Shown piece by piece: positions 50,423 through 58,920 of a stretch of DNA of 64,000 bases. The stretch comes from Streptococcus hyovaginalis DSM 12219. GTDB taxonomy: Bacteria > Bacillota > Bacilli > Lactobacillales > Streptococcaceae. Each line of letters begins with the position of its first letter. Position 1 is the stretch's first letter. A program made the translations under genes and the position numbers. The notes under the pieces are model-generated. The model did no database searches, had not been told where the DNA came from, and worked only from the letters and a program-made list of their open reading frames with translations. The stretch is from contig NZ_ATVP01000007.1 of NCBI RefSeq assembly GCF_000420785.1, positions 1 to 64,000 of the forward strand, read 5' to 3'.

Positions 50423-52339
50423 ATGTCACTTAGAATACGTTTTTGGATCTCATTTATCTGCTCGATACCACTGGTTTTCTTTATGGTTGCCATGTACACC
50501 CATATTGTGGATCATACGGTTATCGAGTGGGGGACCTTCTTTTTTACGACGATCATTATGGCTTTTGCTGGCCTGCCTTTTCTAAAAAGTGCTTGGGCGT
50601 CTTTTAAAAATCATAATGCCAACATGGATACCTTAGTGGCTTTAGGGACTGGGGTTGCTTATGTTTATAGTGTTTATGCACTCTTTAAAGGGCTGCCGAT
50701 CTATTTTGAAAGTGCTGGATTTATCATTATGTTTGTACTTTTGGGACAGGTTTTTGAAGAGCGGATGCGTAAAAATGCTTCTCAGGCAGTTGAGAAATTA
50801 CTGGATTTGCAAGCCAAGTCAGCCAGTGTCCTTAGAAAGGGTGAGTTTGTAGATGTTGCTCTAGAAGATATTGTCATCGACGACTTGATCAAGGTCAAAC
50901 CAGGCGAAAAAATTGCGGTTGATGGTGTCATTACAGAAGGAAAGACCAGCATTGATGAGTCTATGGTGACCGGTGAAAGCATGCCAGTATCTAAATCTGT
51001 CGGCGATACGGTTATCGGCTCAACGATCAATGCTAATGGTACCATTACCTTTAAGGCGACTAAGGTGGGTAAGGATACCATGTTGGCTCAGATTGTAGAC
51101 TTTGTCAAAAAAGCGCAAGCTAGTCATGCCCCTATTCAAGATGTCACCGACAAAATTTCAGGTATTTTTGTGCCAGTAGTTGTTATCTTGGCTATTTTGA
51201 CCTTCATGATTTGGTTTGTTTTCCTAAACAGCGGAGCGACACAAGCCATGATTTACGCGGTGTCAGTATTGATCATTGCCTGTCCTTGTGCACTGGGTTT
51301 AGCAACCCCAACCGCACTTATGGTTGGCACCGGACGAAGCGCTAAGATGGGTGTCTTGATTAAAAACGGAACGGTTTTGCAAGAATTGCAAATGATCGAG
51401 ACGGTTGTCTTTGATAAGACAGGTACCATCACGCTTGGAAAACCCAAGGTAACAGATGTGGTGGGAGATGAGCAAGAGGTTCTTGAGCTAGCCGCTGCCC
51501 TAGAGGTGTCGTCAGAGCACCCATTGGCCAAGGCTATTTTGACTTATGCAGAGGATAAGGGTGTGACAGCTGGTCCCTTGAAAAACTTCGAAGCCGTTGA
51601 AGGACAAGGGGTTAAGGGCCATTATGGTGGTCAGGGTGTTTTCTTGGGAAATCGTCGTCTGCATGAAGGCAGAGAATTTTCTGAGGATTTCAAAGCTCAG
51701 ATGCAGGACTTGCAGAACCAAGCCAAAACGGTGGTTATCTTAGCCAAAGAAAATCAGGTCATTGGACTCATTGCTATCCAGGATGTGCCCAAAGCCACCT
51801 CCAAACGTGCTATTCAAGCCTTGGAAGCTCGCAGACTGAAAACCGTTATGTTAACAGGAGATAACGAGCGCGTAGCGCAAGCCATCGCTGATGAAGTGGG
51901 CATTGATCAGGTCATCGCAGAAGTGCTTCCTCAGGAGAAGGCAGATCGAATCAAAGACTTGCAGAAAAACAGCAAGGTCGCCTTTGTCGGAGATGGGATC
52001 AATGACGCACCGGCACTTAGTCTAGCCGATGTGGGACTCGCCATGGGGGCTGGTACAGATATTGCCATTGAGTCAGGCGGGGTTGTCTTGATTCAAAACG
52101 ATTTGCTTGGTGTTGTCAAAGCCTACGATATGAGTAAGAAAACCTTCAACCGTATCTTGCTCAATCTTTTCTGGGCTTCCATTTATAATTTGATTGGTAT
52201 TCCAATTGCGGCTGGACTCTTCGTCGCTCTTGGTGTGACTCTGAACCCAGAGTTGGCAGGCTTGGCGATGGCCATGAGCTCACTGTCAGTTCTGATTAGC
52301 TCTCTATTACTCAATCGCTCCAAACTACCTAAGATATAG
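50423..52339 (+). CDS. copA: Copper-exporting P1B-type ATPase without N-terminal metal domain
   Basis: The 638-aa protein has eight TM helices. VTGES (actuator), IIACPCALGLATPTAL (CPC metal motif), VFDKTGTITLGKP (phosphorylated Asp), SSEHPLAKAI (HP motif) and GDGINDAPAL are all intact. Neither an HMA nor a cupredoxin domain precedes the first TM helix; the sequence starts directly with MSLRIRFWISFICSIPL. Exports Cu(I). Last gene of cupA-cupredoxin-copA. Confidence 0.95.
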   Translation: MSLRIRFWISFICSIPLVFFMVAMYTHIVDHTVIEWGTFFFTTIIMAFAGLPFLKSAWASFKNHNANMDTLVALGTGVAYVYSVYALFKGLPIYFESAGFIIMFVLLGQVFEERMRKNASQAVEKLLDLQAKSASVLRKGEFVDVALEDIVIDDLIKVKPGEKIAVDGVITEGKTSIDESMVTGESMPVSKSVGDTVIGSTINANGTITFKATKVGKDTMLAQIVDFVKKAQASHAPIQDVTDKISGIFVPVVVILAILTFMIWFVFLNSGATQAMIYAVSVLIIACPCALGLATPTALMVGTGRSAKMGVLIKNGTVLQELQMIETVVFDKTGTITLGKPKVTDVVGDEQEVLELAAALEVSSEHPLAKAILTYAEDKGVTAGPLKNFEAVEGQGVKGHYGGQGVFLGNRRLHEGREFSEDFKAQMQDLQNQAKTVVILAKENQVIGLIAIQDVPKATSKRAIQALEARRLKTVMLTGDNERVAQAIADEVGIDQVIAEVLPQEKADRIKDLQKNSKVAFVGDGINDAPALSLADVGLAMGAGTDIAIESGGVVLIQNDLLGVVKAYDMSKKTFNRILLNLFWASIYNLIGIPIAAGLFVALGVTLNPELAGLAMAMSSLSVLISSLLLNRSKLPKI

Positions 52340-52341
52340 TC

Positions 52342-52375
52342 AAAAAGCTCCGCATTCACTTGTGGAGCTTTTTGT
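52342..52375 (+). terminator. Copper operon terminator
   Basis: AAAAAGCTCCGC, loop, GTGGAGCTTTTTG. Confidence 0.8.
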
Positions 52376-52501
52376 AATGGTTGAGACTTAGTTGATTCTT
52401 TCAGAGAGTGATACAGTTGTAGCTGCTCTTCGTTATGTTCCTAAGTATTACCAAAAAGAAAAATCAATTTCTAAGGAGTTTGTCTTCAATCTGAAACACC
52501 G

Positions 52502-52924
52502 TTAGGTGTTGTTTGATAACATTTTTATACTATCTTCTAGATAACTTTGAATTTCAGCATCTGTAGTATTTTGGAGATCGATAACTCCTAAGAAACCAAT
52601 GTGACTTCTAAAAAATGTAGTGTAATCCATAACTGTAGAGGCGAGGATTAATATTGCTTTAGGTTCATTTTCTCTGATTTTCTTTGAAATCTGAAGTCCG
52701 TCCCAACATTTTAGTTGGGGATTGTTTATGATAAAATATGTGTTGTTGAAAGTAGTTTTTTGCTGAGTATAATTTTGTTTTATTTTGAATTTAGTACCAG
52801 GATATTTCTTTTTGAGTGATTGTTTTAGGATTTTTGCTAGTGGATGTCTATATCTAAATGGTTGAATCACATAGACAGTACCTTTCATACCTTTCATACC
52901 TTTCATACCTTTCATACCTTTCAT
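52502..52924 (-). CDS. Receiver-only (pseudo-receiver) protein of LytTR circuit
   Basis: No DNA-binding domain: about 125 aa after a 5x MKG repeat. It aligns by eye with the receiver of the response regulator at 53451: GLQISKKIRENEPKAILILA against MEIAREIREKDPSASIVFV. The acidic pocket LEDD is replaced by IQPF, and the phospho-Asp in FLDIE by Asn in IINNP. So it cannot be phosphorylated in the usual way and may act as a decoy or antagonist (inference). Start codon ambiguous: ATG 52939 lies upstream of the likely transcription start, and five ATGs lie in the repeat. Divergent from the LytTR operon. Confidence 0.75.
   Translation of the reverse strand: MKGMKGMKGMKGMKGTVYVIQPFRYRHPLAKILKQSLKKKYPGTKFKIKQNYTQQKTTFNNTYFIINNPQLKCWDGLQISKKIRENEPKAILILASTVMDYTTFFRSHIGFLGVIDLQNTTDAEIQSYLEDSIKMLSNNT
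52880..52924 (-). repeat. Five tandem 9-bp repeats (ATGAAAGGT) at gene start
   Basis: Five perfect units on the minus strand, coding MKG x5. Each unit supplies an ATG and an AAAGG Shine-Dalgarno-like core. The core is 10 nt from the ATG two units on. Unit changes keep the frame but alter the number of initiation sites. Confidence 0.9.
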
Positions 52925-52929
52925 AATCA

Positions 52930-52995
52930 ATTTTAGCATGATAAATTATTGTCAGCGAATAACTGTCACCAATGGAAGATATTTCATAATGGTTG
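52930..52995 (-). promoter_or_regulatory. LytTR-type promoter of receiver-only gene
   Basis: Minus strand: half-sites CAACCATTA (52995-52987) and CATTGGTGA (52974-52966), 21 bp apart, then 30 bp to TAAAAT (52935-52930). Same geometry as the three other promoters of the locus, with a more divergent upstream half-site. The start of transcription should fall at about 52924, the first ATG of the 9-bp repeat. Confidence 0.65.
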
Positions 52996-53007
52996 GTAAG
53001 ATTTGAC

Positions 53008-53073
53008 CGTTTATTATTGAATAAACACCATTGGTTACATTGAGAGTTTTTTAAAAGACTTCTTTGTTATGAT
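53008..53073 (+). promoter_or_regulatory. LytTR-type promoter of regulatory operon
   Basis: CGTTTATTA (53008-53016) and CATTGGTTA (53029-53037), 21 bp apart, then 30 bp to TATGAT (53068-53073). There is no good -35 box, as expected for an activated promoter. Confidence 0.75.
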
Positions 53074-53100
53074 TAGGTTGGTTATAGCAAGGAGGAAATT

Positions 53101-53433
53101 ATGGACTATATTATTGCTAAAAAAGAGACTTTAACAGTTAAAATTCAGTTTTCAGAGATTTTATATATTGGGACAATACCAGAACGTCCTAGGGTTTTAC
53201 GATTTATTACTGATAATGGAGTTTATGAGGCTTATGGAAAAATCAAGGATTTTGAGGTAAGTTTGGGATTGATTTTTAAACGCTGTCACAGGAAATACTT
53301 AGTAAATCTTAAACGTGTAAAAGCTATTGATACAGAAACCAGACAGATTATATTTGATAATAGTGAAGTTGCTTCAATTGAATGTTCACGGAGAAGTTTA
53401 ACTGATGTTCTTAAAGAGTGGAAGAGTCTATAG
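53101..53433 (+). CDS. LytTR-only DNA-binding protein (BlpS-like)
   Basis: The 110-aa protein is almost entirely one LytTR domain: IQFSEILYIGTIPERPRVLR, VYEAYGKIKDFE, FKRCHRKYLVNLKRVKAID and EVASIECSRRSL. It has no receiver. Layout matches BlpS-type accessory regulators of streptococcal bacteriocin loci. ATG after AAGGAGGAAATT. It probably competes with or modulates the full response regulator at the 21-bp direct repeats. Confidence 0.85.
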   Translation: MDYIIAKKETLTVKIQFSEILYIGTIPERPRVLRFITDNGVYEAYGKIKDFEVSLGLIFKRCHRKYLVNLKRVKAIDTETRQIIFDNSEVASIECSRRSLTDVLKEWKSL

Positions 53434-53450
53434 ATTAAGAGGAGTTTATA

Positions 53451-54187
53451 ATGCTAAATATTTTTGTATTGGAAGATGATTTTTTTCAGCAAACTCGTAT
53501 TGAGACAGCAATAAAGAAATGTATGGTCGATAATAATCTGAAGTATCGCTATTTGGAGGTATTTGGGAAGCCACAACAGTTATTAGAGGCGATTAAAGAA
53601 ACAGGAAATCATCAATTTTTCTTTCTAGATATTGAAATCAAAGGAGAAGAAAAAAAGGTATGGAGATTGCACGTGAAATTCGTGAAAAGGATCCGAGTGC
53701 TTCAATTGTATTTGTGACGACTCACTCAGAGTTTATGCCAGTGACCTATCGTTATAGAGTATCTGCTTTGGATTTCATTGATAAAGGACTGAATGATCAT
53801 GATTACCAGGAAGCCGTAACATCAGTTTTGTTGCATGCTGCTAGTAGTGTTAATAAAACAGTAGGGGAAGATTCATTTAGTTTTAAATCTGAGCATTCGC
53901 AGGTTCAAGTTCCTTTTTCCGATATTCTATATTTTGAGACTTCTTCAACGATTCACAAGGTCATTTTGACAACTAAAAAAGGGCATATGGAGTTTTATGG
54001 TAAAGTATCAGATATTGCTAAAGCAGATAAGCGTCTTTACCAGAGTCACAGAGCTTACGTTGTAAATCCAGAAAACGTTGTTCGTATTGATAAAGCAAAT
54101 CATATTGTTTATTTTGAAAATGATGAATCATGCTTTGTGTCAAGATTGAAACTGAAAGGATTGATTGAAAAGGTGGATAATAAATGA
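53451..54187 (+). CDS. LytTR-family response regulator, interrupted by a -1 frameshift at A_AAA_AAG
   Basis: Frame 1 (53451-53717) encodes the receiver start: LNIFVLEDDFFQQTRIETAI and FFFLDIEIKGEEKK. Frame -1 continues with GMEIAREIREKDPSASIVFV, then the LytTR domain (VPFSDILYFETSSTIHKVIL, LYQSHRAYVVNPENVVRID) to 54187. The junction is seven A then GG at 53650-53658: GAA AAA AAG in frame, a dnaX-like slippery heptamer (53651-53657) with AAGGAG 5 bp upstream. A -1 slip gives a full 245-aa regulator of AgrA/ComE/BlpR type. It could be programmed slippage, a real mutation or a homopolymer base-call error; the kinase and LytTR part are otherwise intact. Confidence 0.85.
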
Positions 54188-55515
54188 CTCTAGAGTATGA
54201 AGGAATATTTTTAGTTGGATGGATATTTAGAATAGTAATTTTATCCTATATTGCTAATCAAAAAATAAACTTATATTATTTTTTACTTCCGTTTCTTTTT
54301 CTAGGAATTTATATCATAAATTATGATATTGTTTTTTGGGGCGAGATTTTATTCCTACCTTTATCATTAATTTTGTTTAAAAAAAGATTTAATTGGAATT
54401 GGTATCAATACATTTTTTATAGTTTTTTTCCATTTGTAATTTTTGAAATCTTTTCCAATTTTGCTAATCTATATGATCGTTTTTTATTTAGAATGTCTGA
54501 TAATCAATGGTATGAATTTTTCTGGTCTGCTTGGATTGATTATGGTATTGGATTTTTACTTTGCTTTGGTTTCTTTAAACTATTAATGATAGATTTCAAG
54601 GATTTTGGGGAACAATTGAATAAACAAATGAATATGAAAAAGATATTATATGTTTTCAATTATTCTCTTTTGATTTATGTGTTATTAGTTTATTTGCTTG
54701 ATAATTTTAGATTTCTGAGTGAATGGGGCTATATTGATAGTACCTTAGATTTTGGCTACATACGAAGACATATTGTTATCTTGTATCTCATTTTTATGAT
54801 TGGGATAATTTTTAAAATGAATGAGCGAGTAAAGAAAAATAAAGAAAAGGAGCTTCAAGAAAGTAAAGATAGCCAGCTAAAAAATATTGTTTTATATAGT
54901 CATCATGTAGAGTCACTATATAAGGAAATTAGAAGTTTTCGGCATGACTATACTAATATTTTAGTTAGTTTTCATGAAGCAATAAAAAGTAAAGATATTA
55001 ATGCAATCGAGGAGTTGTATCTATCTATTTTAGATGGTTCAGATAAGAAATTCTACGAAAGCAAATATGATATTGCAGATTTATCAAATTTAGAAAATAG
55101 TTCAATAAAGAGTCTAGTTTCGGCAAAGTTGATTGAAGCACAAAATAGAGGAATTGATATATCAGTAGAAATAGCTGAACCTATTGGGTCTCCGCAAATA
55201 GATTTAGTTGATTTTATTACGATATTATCTATATTTTTAGATAACGCAATAGAGGCAACAGTTGATGCAGAAGTCCCACGGATACACTTTACATATTTTC
55301 AAGATAAGGATGCAATTATTTTAGTTATCCAAAATAGTACAGTTACTCGTAAGATTAACACTAAAAATATTTTCCAATATGGAGTATCAACAAAAGGAGA
55401 CGGACGAGGAATAGGTCTTTCTAATGTGAAAAAGATATTATCAAAATATCCAAAAGTAACTCTAGATACAACAAGTATCAATCATGAATTCACACAGGAA
55501 TTAAAGATTGTATGA
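54184..55515 (+). CDS. HPK10-type sensor histidine kinase (ComD/BlpH-like)
   Basis: The 443-aa protein has six or seven TM helices (about 1-215), then a coiled linker. H-box SFRHDYTNILVSFHEAI (phospho-His near 258), N-box ILSIFLDNAIEA, and G-box GDGRGIGLSNVKKIL of a HATPase_c_5 domain; no classical DHp. Kinases of this class sense secreted peptide pheromones. It overlaps the regulator stop by 4 bp. The likely ligand is the peptide from 55577-55708, encoded convergently next door (inference). Confidence 0.92.
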   Translation: MTLEYEGIFLVGWIFRIVILSYIANQKINLYYFLLPFLFLGIYIINYDIVFWGEILFLPLSLILFKKRFNWNWYQYIFYSFFPFVIFEIFSNFANLYDRFLFRMSDNQWYEFFWSAWIDYGIGFLLCFGFFKLLMIDFKDFGEQLNKQMNMKKILYVFNYSLLIYVLLVYLLDNFRFLSEWGYIDSTLDFGYIRRHIVILYLIFMIGIIFKMNERVKKNKEKELQESKDSQLKNIVLYSHHVESLYKEIRSFRHDYTNILVSFHEAIKSKDINAIEELYLSILDGSDKKFYESKYDIADLSNLENSSIKSLVSAKLIEAQNRGIDISVEIAEPIGSPQIDLVDFITILSIFLDNAIEATVDAEVPRIHFTYFQDKDAIILVIQNSTVTRKINTKNIFQYGVSTKGDGRGIGLSNVKKILSKYPKVTLDTTSINHEFTQELKIV

Positions 55516-55529
55516 TGGTCACCTACTAT

Positions 55530-55566
55530 GAAAAGCTCAAGCATGTCCTGATGCTTGAGCTTTTTA
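55530..55566. terminator. Bidirectional terminator between kinase and pheromone genes
   Basis: AAAAGCTCAAGCA, loop TGTCCTGA, TGCTTGAGCTTTTT. Confidence 0.85.
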
Positions 55567-55576
55567 TCATCAATTT

Positions 55577-55708
55577 TTAGAATCTAGGTTTCTTTTTTTT
55601 GGCAGTCAAAGGTTGAACAATTCCTCCATTGCCTCCAATAACTGCCTTGAGTTGTGCTGAATTCAGTACTTGGAAATTTTTAGCGAAGTCTTTGATTGAA
55701 GTTGTCAT
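55577..55708 (-). CDS. Double-glycine leader peptide, candidate pheromone precursor
   Basis: The 43-aa precursor has leader MTTSIKDFAKNFQVLNSAQ then LKAVIGG (26 aa), ending in the Gly-Gly site for C39 peptidases, and a 17-aa mature part NGGIVQPLTAKKKKPRF. The mature peptide is short, cationic and Cys-free, more like an induction factor than a bacteriocin. AAGGAG stands 10 bp before ATG. It has its own LytTR-type promoter, sits next to the kinase gene, and lies downstream of the C39 exporter gene on the same strand. I do not recognise this pheromone sequence. Confidence 0.85.
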   Translation of the reverse strand: MTTSIKDFAKNFQVLNSAQLKAVIGGNGGIVQPLTAKKKKPRF

Positions 55709-55752
55709 TTGAGCATCTCTCCTTATTGCTTTGATTTATTTTTGATAAATTA

Positions 55753-55818
55753 ATTATACAAAGGAGATGTCTCTTTTTTAGAAGGATGTAATAAATGGTA
55801 GAAAAAATATAACGAATG
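55753..55818 (-). promoter_or_regulatory. LytTR-type promoter of pheromone gene
   Basis: Minus strand: CATTCGTTA (55818-55810) and CATTTATTA (55797-55789), 21 bp apart, then 30 bp to TATAAT (55758-55753). This would give the autoinduction loop. Confidence 0.8.
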
Positions 55819-55826
55819 GGAGTTTT

Positions 55827-57980
55827 TTAGTTTTTAGCGCTAATTAATTGAGAATAGTATCCATTATTTTGTATCAGATTAGGGTGTGTTCCGTCTTCAA
55901 TAATTTCTCCATTTTTCAAAATGAAGATATAATCTGATTGGGCAGCAATGCTTAATCTATGAGCGATGAAGATAATGGTTTTATCCGTGAGTTTTAATAA
56001 ATTATTAATAACTTTTTGCTCAGTAAGAACATCGAGACTACTAGTAGATTCATCTAAAATCATTACGGGAGAATCTATTAGTAGAGCTCGAGCTAGTGCG
56101 AGGCGTTGTTTTTGTCCTCCGGATAAGGTTGAACCGTCAGTAAGTTCAGTTTGGAACTGAAGAGGCATGTTCAGGATATCGTTTAGAATCTCGGCTATTT
56201 GACAGGCTATAATGATTTTTTCTTCACTGATGTCATTTGAACCTAGGGTAAGATTATCAAGGATAGAGCCGCTAAATATATAGGGCTGCTGAGGGAGATA
56301 GTTTATATGTTTCCTTACTTCTCTTTTATCGATGTTTGCCAGATTTTCTCCAGAGATTAATATCGTACCTGAAGTTGGTTCAAAAAATCGAACAATCAGT
56401 TTAGCTAGAGTAGTTTTACCAGACCCGCTCTCACCAATAAAACAAACTTTTTTACCAGGATATATAGTAAGATTTATATTTTTAAGTGTAGGGGAGTTAA
56501 ATCCATATTGATAAGATAGATTATGAATTTTGATGAAATCAGATTCTATATCTTTTAATTTTTTACCTATCTTTGGTTTATGTTCAGATTCTACCAGATA
56601 AACTTCGTTTAACCGATTATTTGCGACTTTAGCAGCTTGTAATTTAGTTTGTAAATTGATGATATTTTCTAAAGGAGTAATAAAATAGATAAGCAGAGTA
56701 GTATAGGTGATCAGTTGACCAACAGATAATTTGTGTGAGATGACTAATTTAGAGCCAATCCATAAGATTAGTAGATTTAGCAGCAATTGGACAACTTGCT
56801 TGAGGGCTTGTTGTATTGCTTCAAAACGGCTCAGTTTAAGGGATTTAGTAAGATATTTAGAGAACATCTTATCAAGATGCTGAAAACGAATAGCTTCTGC
56901 AGATAATGATTTTATTGACTCTATCCCATTGATATCTTCAATAAGTAGAGAATTTAATTTTGCGTTTTCATGCATGACCTCATTATTCATTTTGCTAAAA
57001 ATAGGTATGAAGATAAAGATAATAAGGGCATAGATTGGTATTACTCCAAGGGTAATTAAGAATAAAAGTTGGTTCTGGAACAACATTACACCCCCTATAG
57101 TGAATACTATCGTAGCATCTAGAAAAATAGATAGAAGGGTGCTTGCAAGAGCATCTATGATGGTTGTTGCATCTGTAAATCTAGAAATAATCTCACCAGT
57201 TCTTCTAGTAGAAAAGAAGCTTAAAGGCAAATCAAATATGTGTTTCAGGTAATCTAAAAATAATTCTGAAGTTAGGTGAAGATTTAGTTTCTCTAAAAGA
57301 TAGGTTTTGATGTAGAAGAATATTTGCTGAGCTATATAAGAAACAACCAACCCTAGGGTAATGATGTTTAGAGAGGAGTACTTTTGTTTAGGCATATAAG
57401 CATCTAAAACTTCTTGAAGGTAATAAGAACCTAGGATGCTGATAGTTGTAATTAGAATACTCAGTAGGATAATCTTATTAATTAGTGTAGTGTAGTTTCT
57501 AAATTTTGGGATGAAGTCTATTAAACTATGCTTTTTTTCTTTGTGAATTTGATAGTTGTTTCCTGGAGCAATAAAAATAGTTGTTCCAGTCCACTCGGAA
57601 GCGAAAATTTCTTGCGACAATTTCGTAATTTTTACAGACGGATCAGGGTCACCTATGATTATTTTATTTTTAGAGACTCCATAGACAACGTAATAATGAG
57701 GAATCTTTTGTTGTTTATTAACATGGACAATAAAAGGAAAAGGAATACTATCCATTTTAAATAAGGAGATATCAGCTTGTACAGCGTGTGTTTCAAAGCC
57801 TAACTTCTCTGCAGCTGTAATGATACCAAGGGCGGTAGTTCCTTCCATGTTAGTTTGGGCTAATTGTCTAAGGTAAGCAAGAGAATAGTAAGAACCATAG
57901 TGTTGGATAATACTAGAAAGAGCCGCACCACCGCAATCTCTCATATCTATTTGAGGGACATAACTATATTTTTTAAACAT
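55827..57980 (-). CDS. Peptidase-containing ABC exporter (C39, ComA/BlpA/NlmT type)
   Basis: The 717-aa protein has an N-terminal C39 peptidase (about 1-135) with Cys in IDMRDCGGAALSSIIQHYG, His in QQKIPHYYVVYG and Asp in IIGDPDP. Six TM helices (about 160-430), ATPase with [34 protein letters not shown] and MILDESTSSLD. It cleaves after GG and exports the peptide, so the pheromone precursor is the obvious substrate. No HlyD/ComB-type accessory gene is in the window. AT-rich, no LytTR-type promoter of its own seen. Confidence 0.93.
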   Translation of the reverse strand: MFKKYSYVPQIDMRDCGGAALSSIIQHYGSYYSLAYLRQLAQTNMEGTTALGIITAAEKLGFETHAVQADISLFKMDSIPFPFIVHVNKQQKIPHYYVVYGVSKNKIIIGDPDPSVKITKLSQEIFASEWTGTTIFIAPGNNYQIHKEKKHSLIDFIPKFRNYTTLINKIILLSILITTISILGSYYLQEVLDAYMPKQKYSSLNIITLGLVVSYIAQQIFFYIKTYLLEKLNLHLTSELFLDYLKHIFDLPLSFFSTRRTGEIISRFTDATTIIDALASTLLSIFLDATIVFTIGGVMLFQNQLLFLITLGVIPIYALIIFIFIPIFSKMNNEVMHENAKLNSLLIEDINGIESIKSLSAEAIRFQHLDKMFSKYLTKSLKLSRFEAIQQALKQVVQLLLNLLILWIGSKLVISHKLSVGQLITYTTLLIYFITPLENIINLQTKLQAAKVANNRLNEVYLVESEHKPKIGKKLKDIESDFIKIHNLSYQYGFNSPTLKNINLTIYPGKKVCFIGESGSGKTTLAKLIVRFFEPTSGTILISGENLANIDKREVRKHINYLPQQPYIFSGSILDNLTLGSNDISEEKIIIACQIAEILNDILNMPLQFQTELTDGSTLSGGQKQRLALARALLIDSPVMILDESTSSLDVLTEQKVINNLLKLTDKTIIFIAHRLSIAAQSDYIFILKNGEIIEDGTHPNLIQNNGYYSQLISAKN

Positions 57981-58028
57981 TTTTTCTCCAAACGACTGAT
58001 ATAATATAATACATTATATTATATTATA

Positions 58029-58050
58029 TTGCAATATATTGTGGTATAAT
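58029..58050 (+). promoter_or_regulatory. Repeat operator/promoter before parA-like gene
   Basis: TTGCAATATATTGTGGTATAAT, identical to 58866-58887 except for the two bases GG/AT. The core CAATATATTG is a palindrome and TATAAT is the -10. It is also upstream of the divergent exporter gene. Confidence 0.7.
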
Positions 58051-58072
58051 GCATTTGACGAAAGGAGAAATC

Positions 58073-58861
58073 ATGAAAATTATTACGGTCAATATTAATA
58101 AGGGAGGAACAGGCAAATCAACTTTCTCCTACAATTTTTCTAAGTGACTTTCTAGGATAAAGGGACAGAAAGTACTGCTAATTGATGGAGATTCATCGTG
58201 TAATTTAAGCTATTCATTTAACCATAAGAGTAGCAAGACCATCTTTGATATTTTTAAAAATGGCGAGTTTGAGATTCTAAACATAGATAAAAATTTAGAT
58301 TTCATTAATGGTTCGAGTCGGCTCACTGATGATGTATTGGACTTACGCAAACGTCAGAACAATTGTCTAATCATGTTTATGTGGATTGCAGATAACATTG
58401 AGAACTTAACTGATTATGATTATATAGTTATCGATACTCATAATGATTCGAGTTTGGTGACATCTAATTTCATTGCAGCTGCAGACTTAGTTTTAGGGAT
58501 ATCAGAGCCGTCACGTAATGGTTATAGAGCCTGGTTAGAGTTACAAAATACGATAGAGAATTTAAAAAATGAAGTTGTAGATATTATAACTAGAAAGTCC
58601 TATATCCAAGCAGAGGCATACTTAATTGGTAATAAGATTGAACACATAGGGAATACTTCTAAAGAATTTTTAGAGACTATTGTAGAAGATGAACGCTTTT
58701 TAGGATATTTACCTAAAAAAGAGTTGTTGGCTAAAAGTTTATTGTTAGATAAGGATATATTCGAGCAGCAAGAAAATATGTCTGGTTCAGAGAAAACAAG
58801 AAATAAACAATTTTTCAAAAGTATCGAAGATTTGTTTAATAAGATAGAAAATACAATATAA
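58073..58861 (+). pseudogene. ParA-like ATPase with one in-frame TGA
   Basis: MKIITVNINKGGTGKSTFSY (deviant Walker A KGGTGKST) runs to TGA at 58145-58147. The same frame continues as LSRIKGQKVLLIDGDSSCNL, then DYDYIVIDTHNDSSLVTSNF (Walker A'/B) to 58861, in all 262 codons. TGA stands where relatives often have Trp, so TGG to TGA is the likely change. Plasmid-type partition ATPase; its presence beside the bacteriocin-like genes hints at a plasmid or mobile-element origin. UGA readthrough is possible but unproven. Confidence 0.85.
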
Positions 58862-58865
58862 TACA

Positions 58866-58887
58866 TTGCAATATATTGTATTATAAT
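58866..58887 (+). promoter_or_regulatory. Repeat operator/promoter before small ParA partner
   Basis: TTGCAATATATTGTATTATAAT, second copy of the 58029-58050 sequence, 33 bp before the next gene. Probably the binding site of that gene's product (inference). Confidence 0.7.
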
Positions 58888-58920
58888 TTATTATACATAA
58901 CTTTATAAAAGGGGAAATAA

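Noticed and set aside
52400..52503. 35-codon frame downstream of copA (VVAALRYVPKYYQKEKS)
   Set aside because: It begins after a stop with no ribosome site. Could be a gene fragment, but nothing supports expression.
52880..52924. CRISPR-like or satellite interpretation of the 9-bp repeats
   Set aside because: Units are contiguous with no spacers and lie in frame inside a gene.
55299..55481. Open frame on the minus strand inside the kinase gene
   Set aside because: It is a shadow of a well-supported kinase, with no ribosome site.
58021..58887. Direct repeats around the ParA gene as phage attachment sites
   Set aside because: Each copy lies in a promoter position before a gene and contains a -10 box and palindrome. 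This fits an operator better, and no integrase is nearby.
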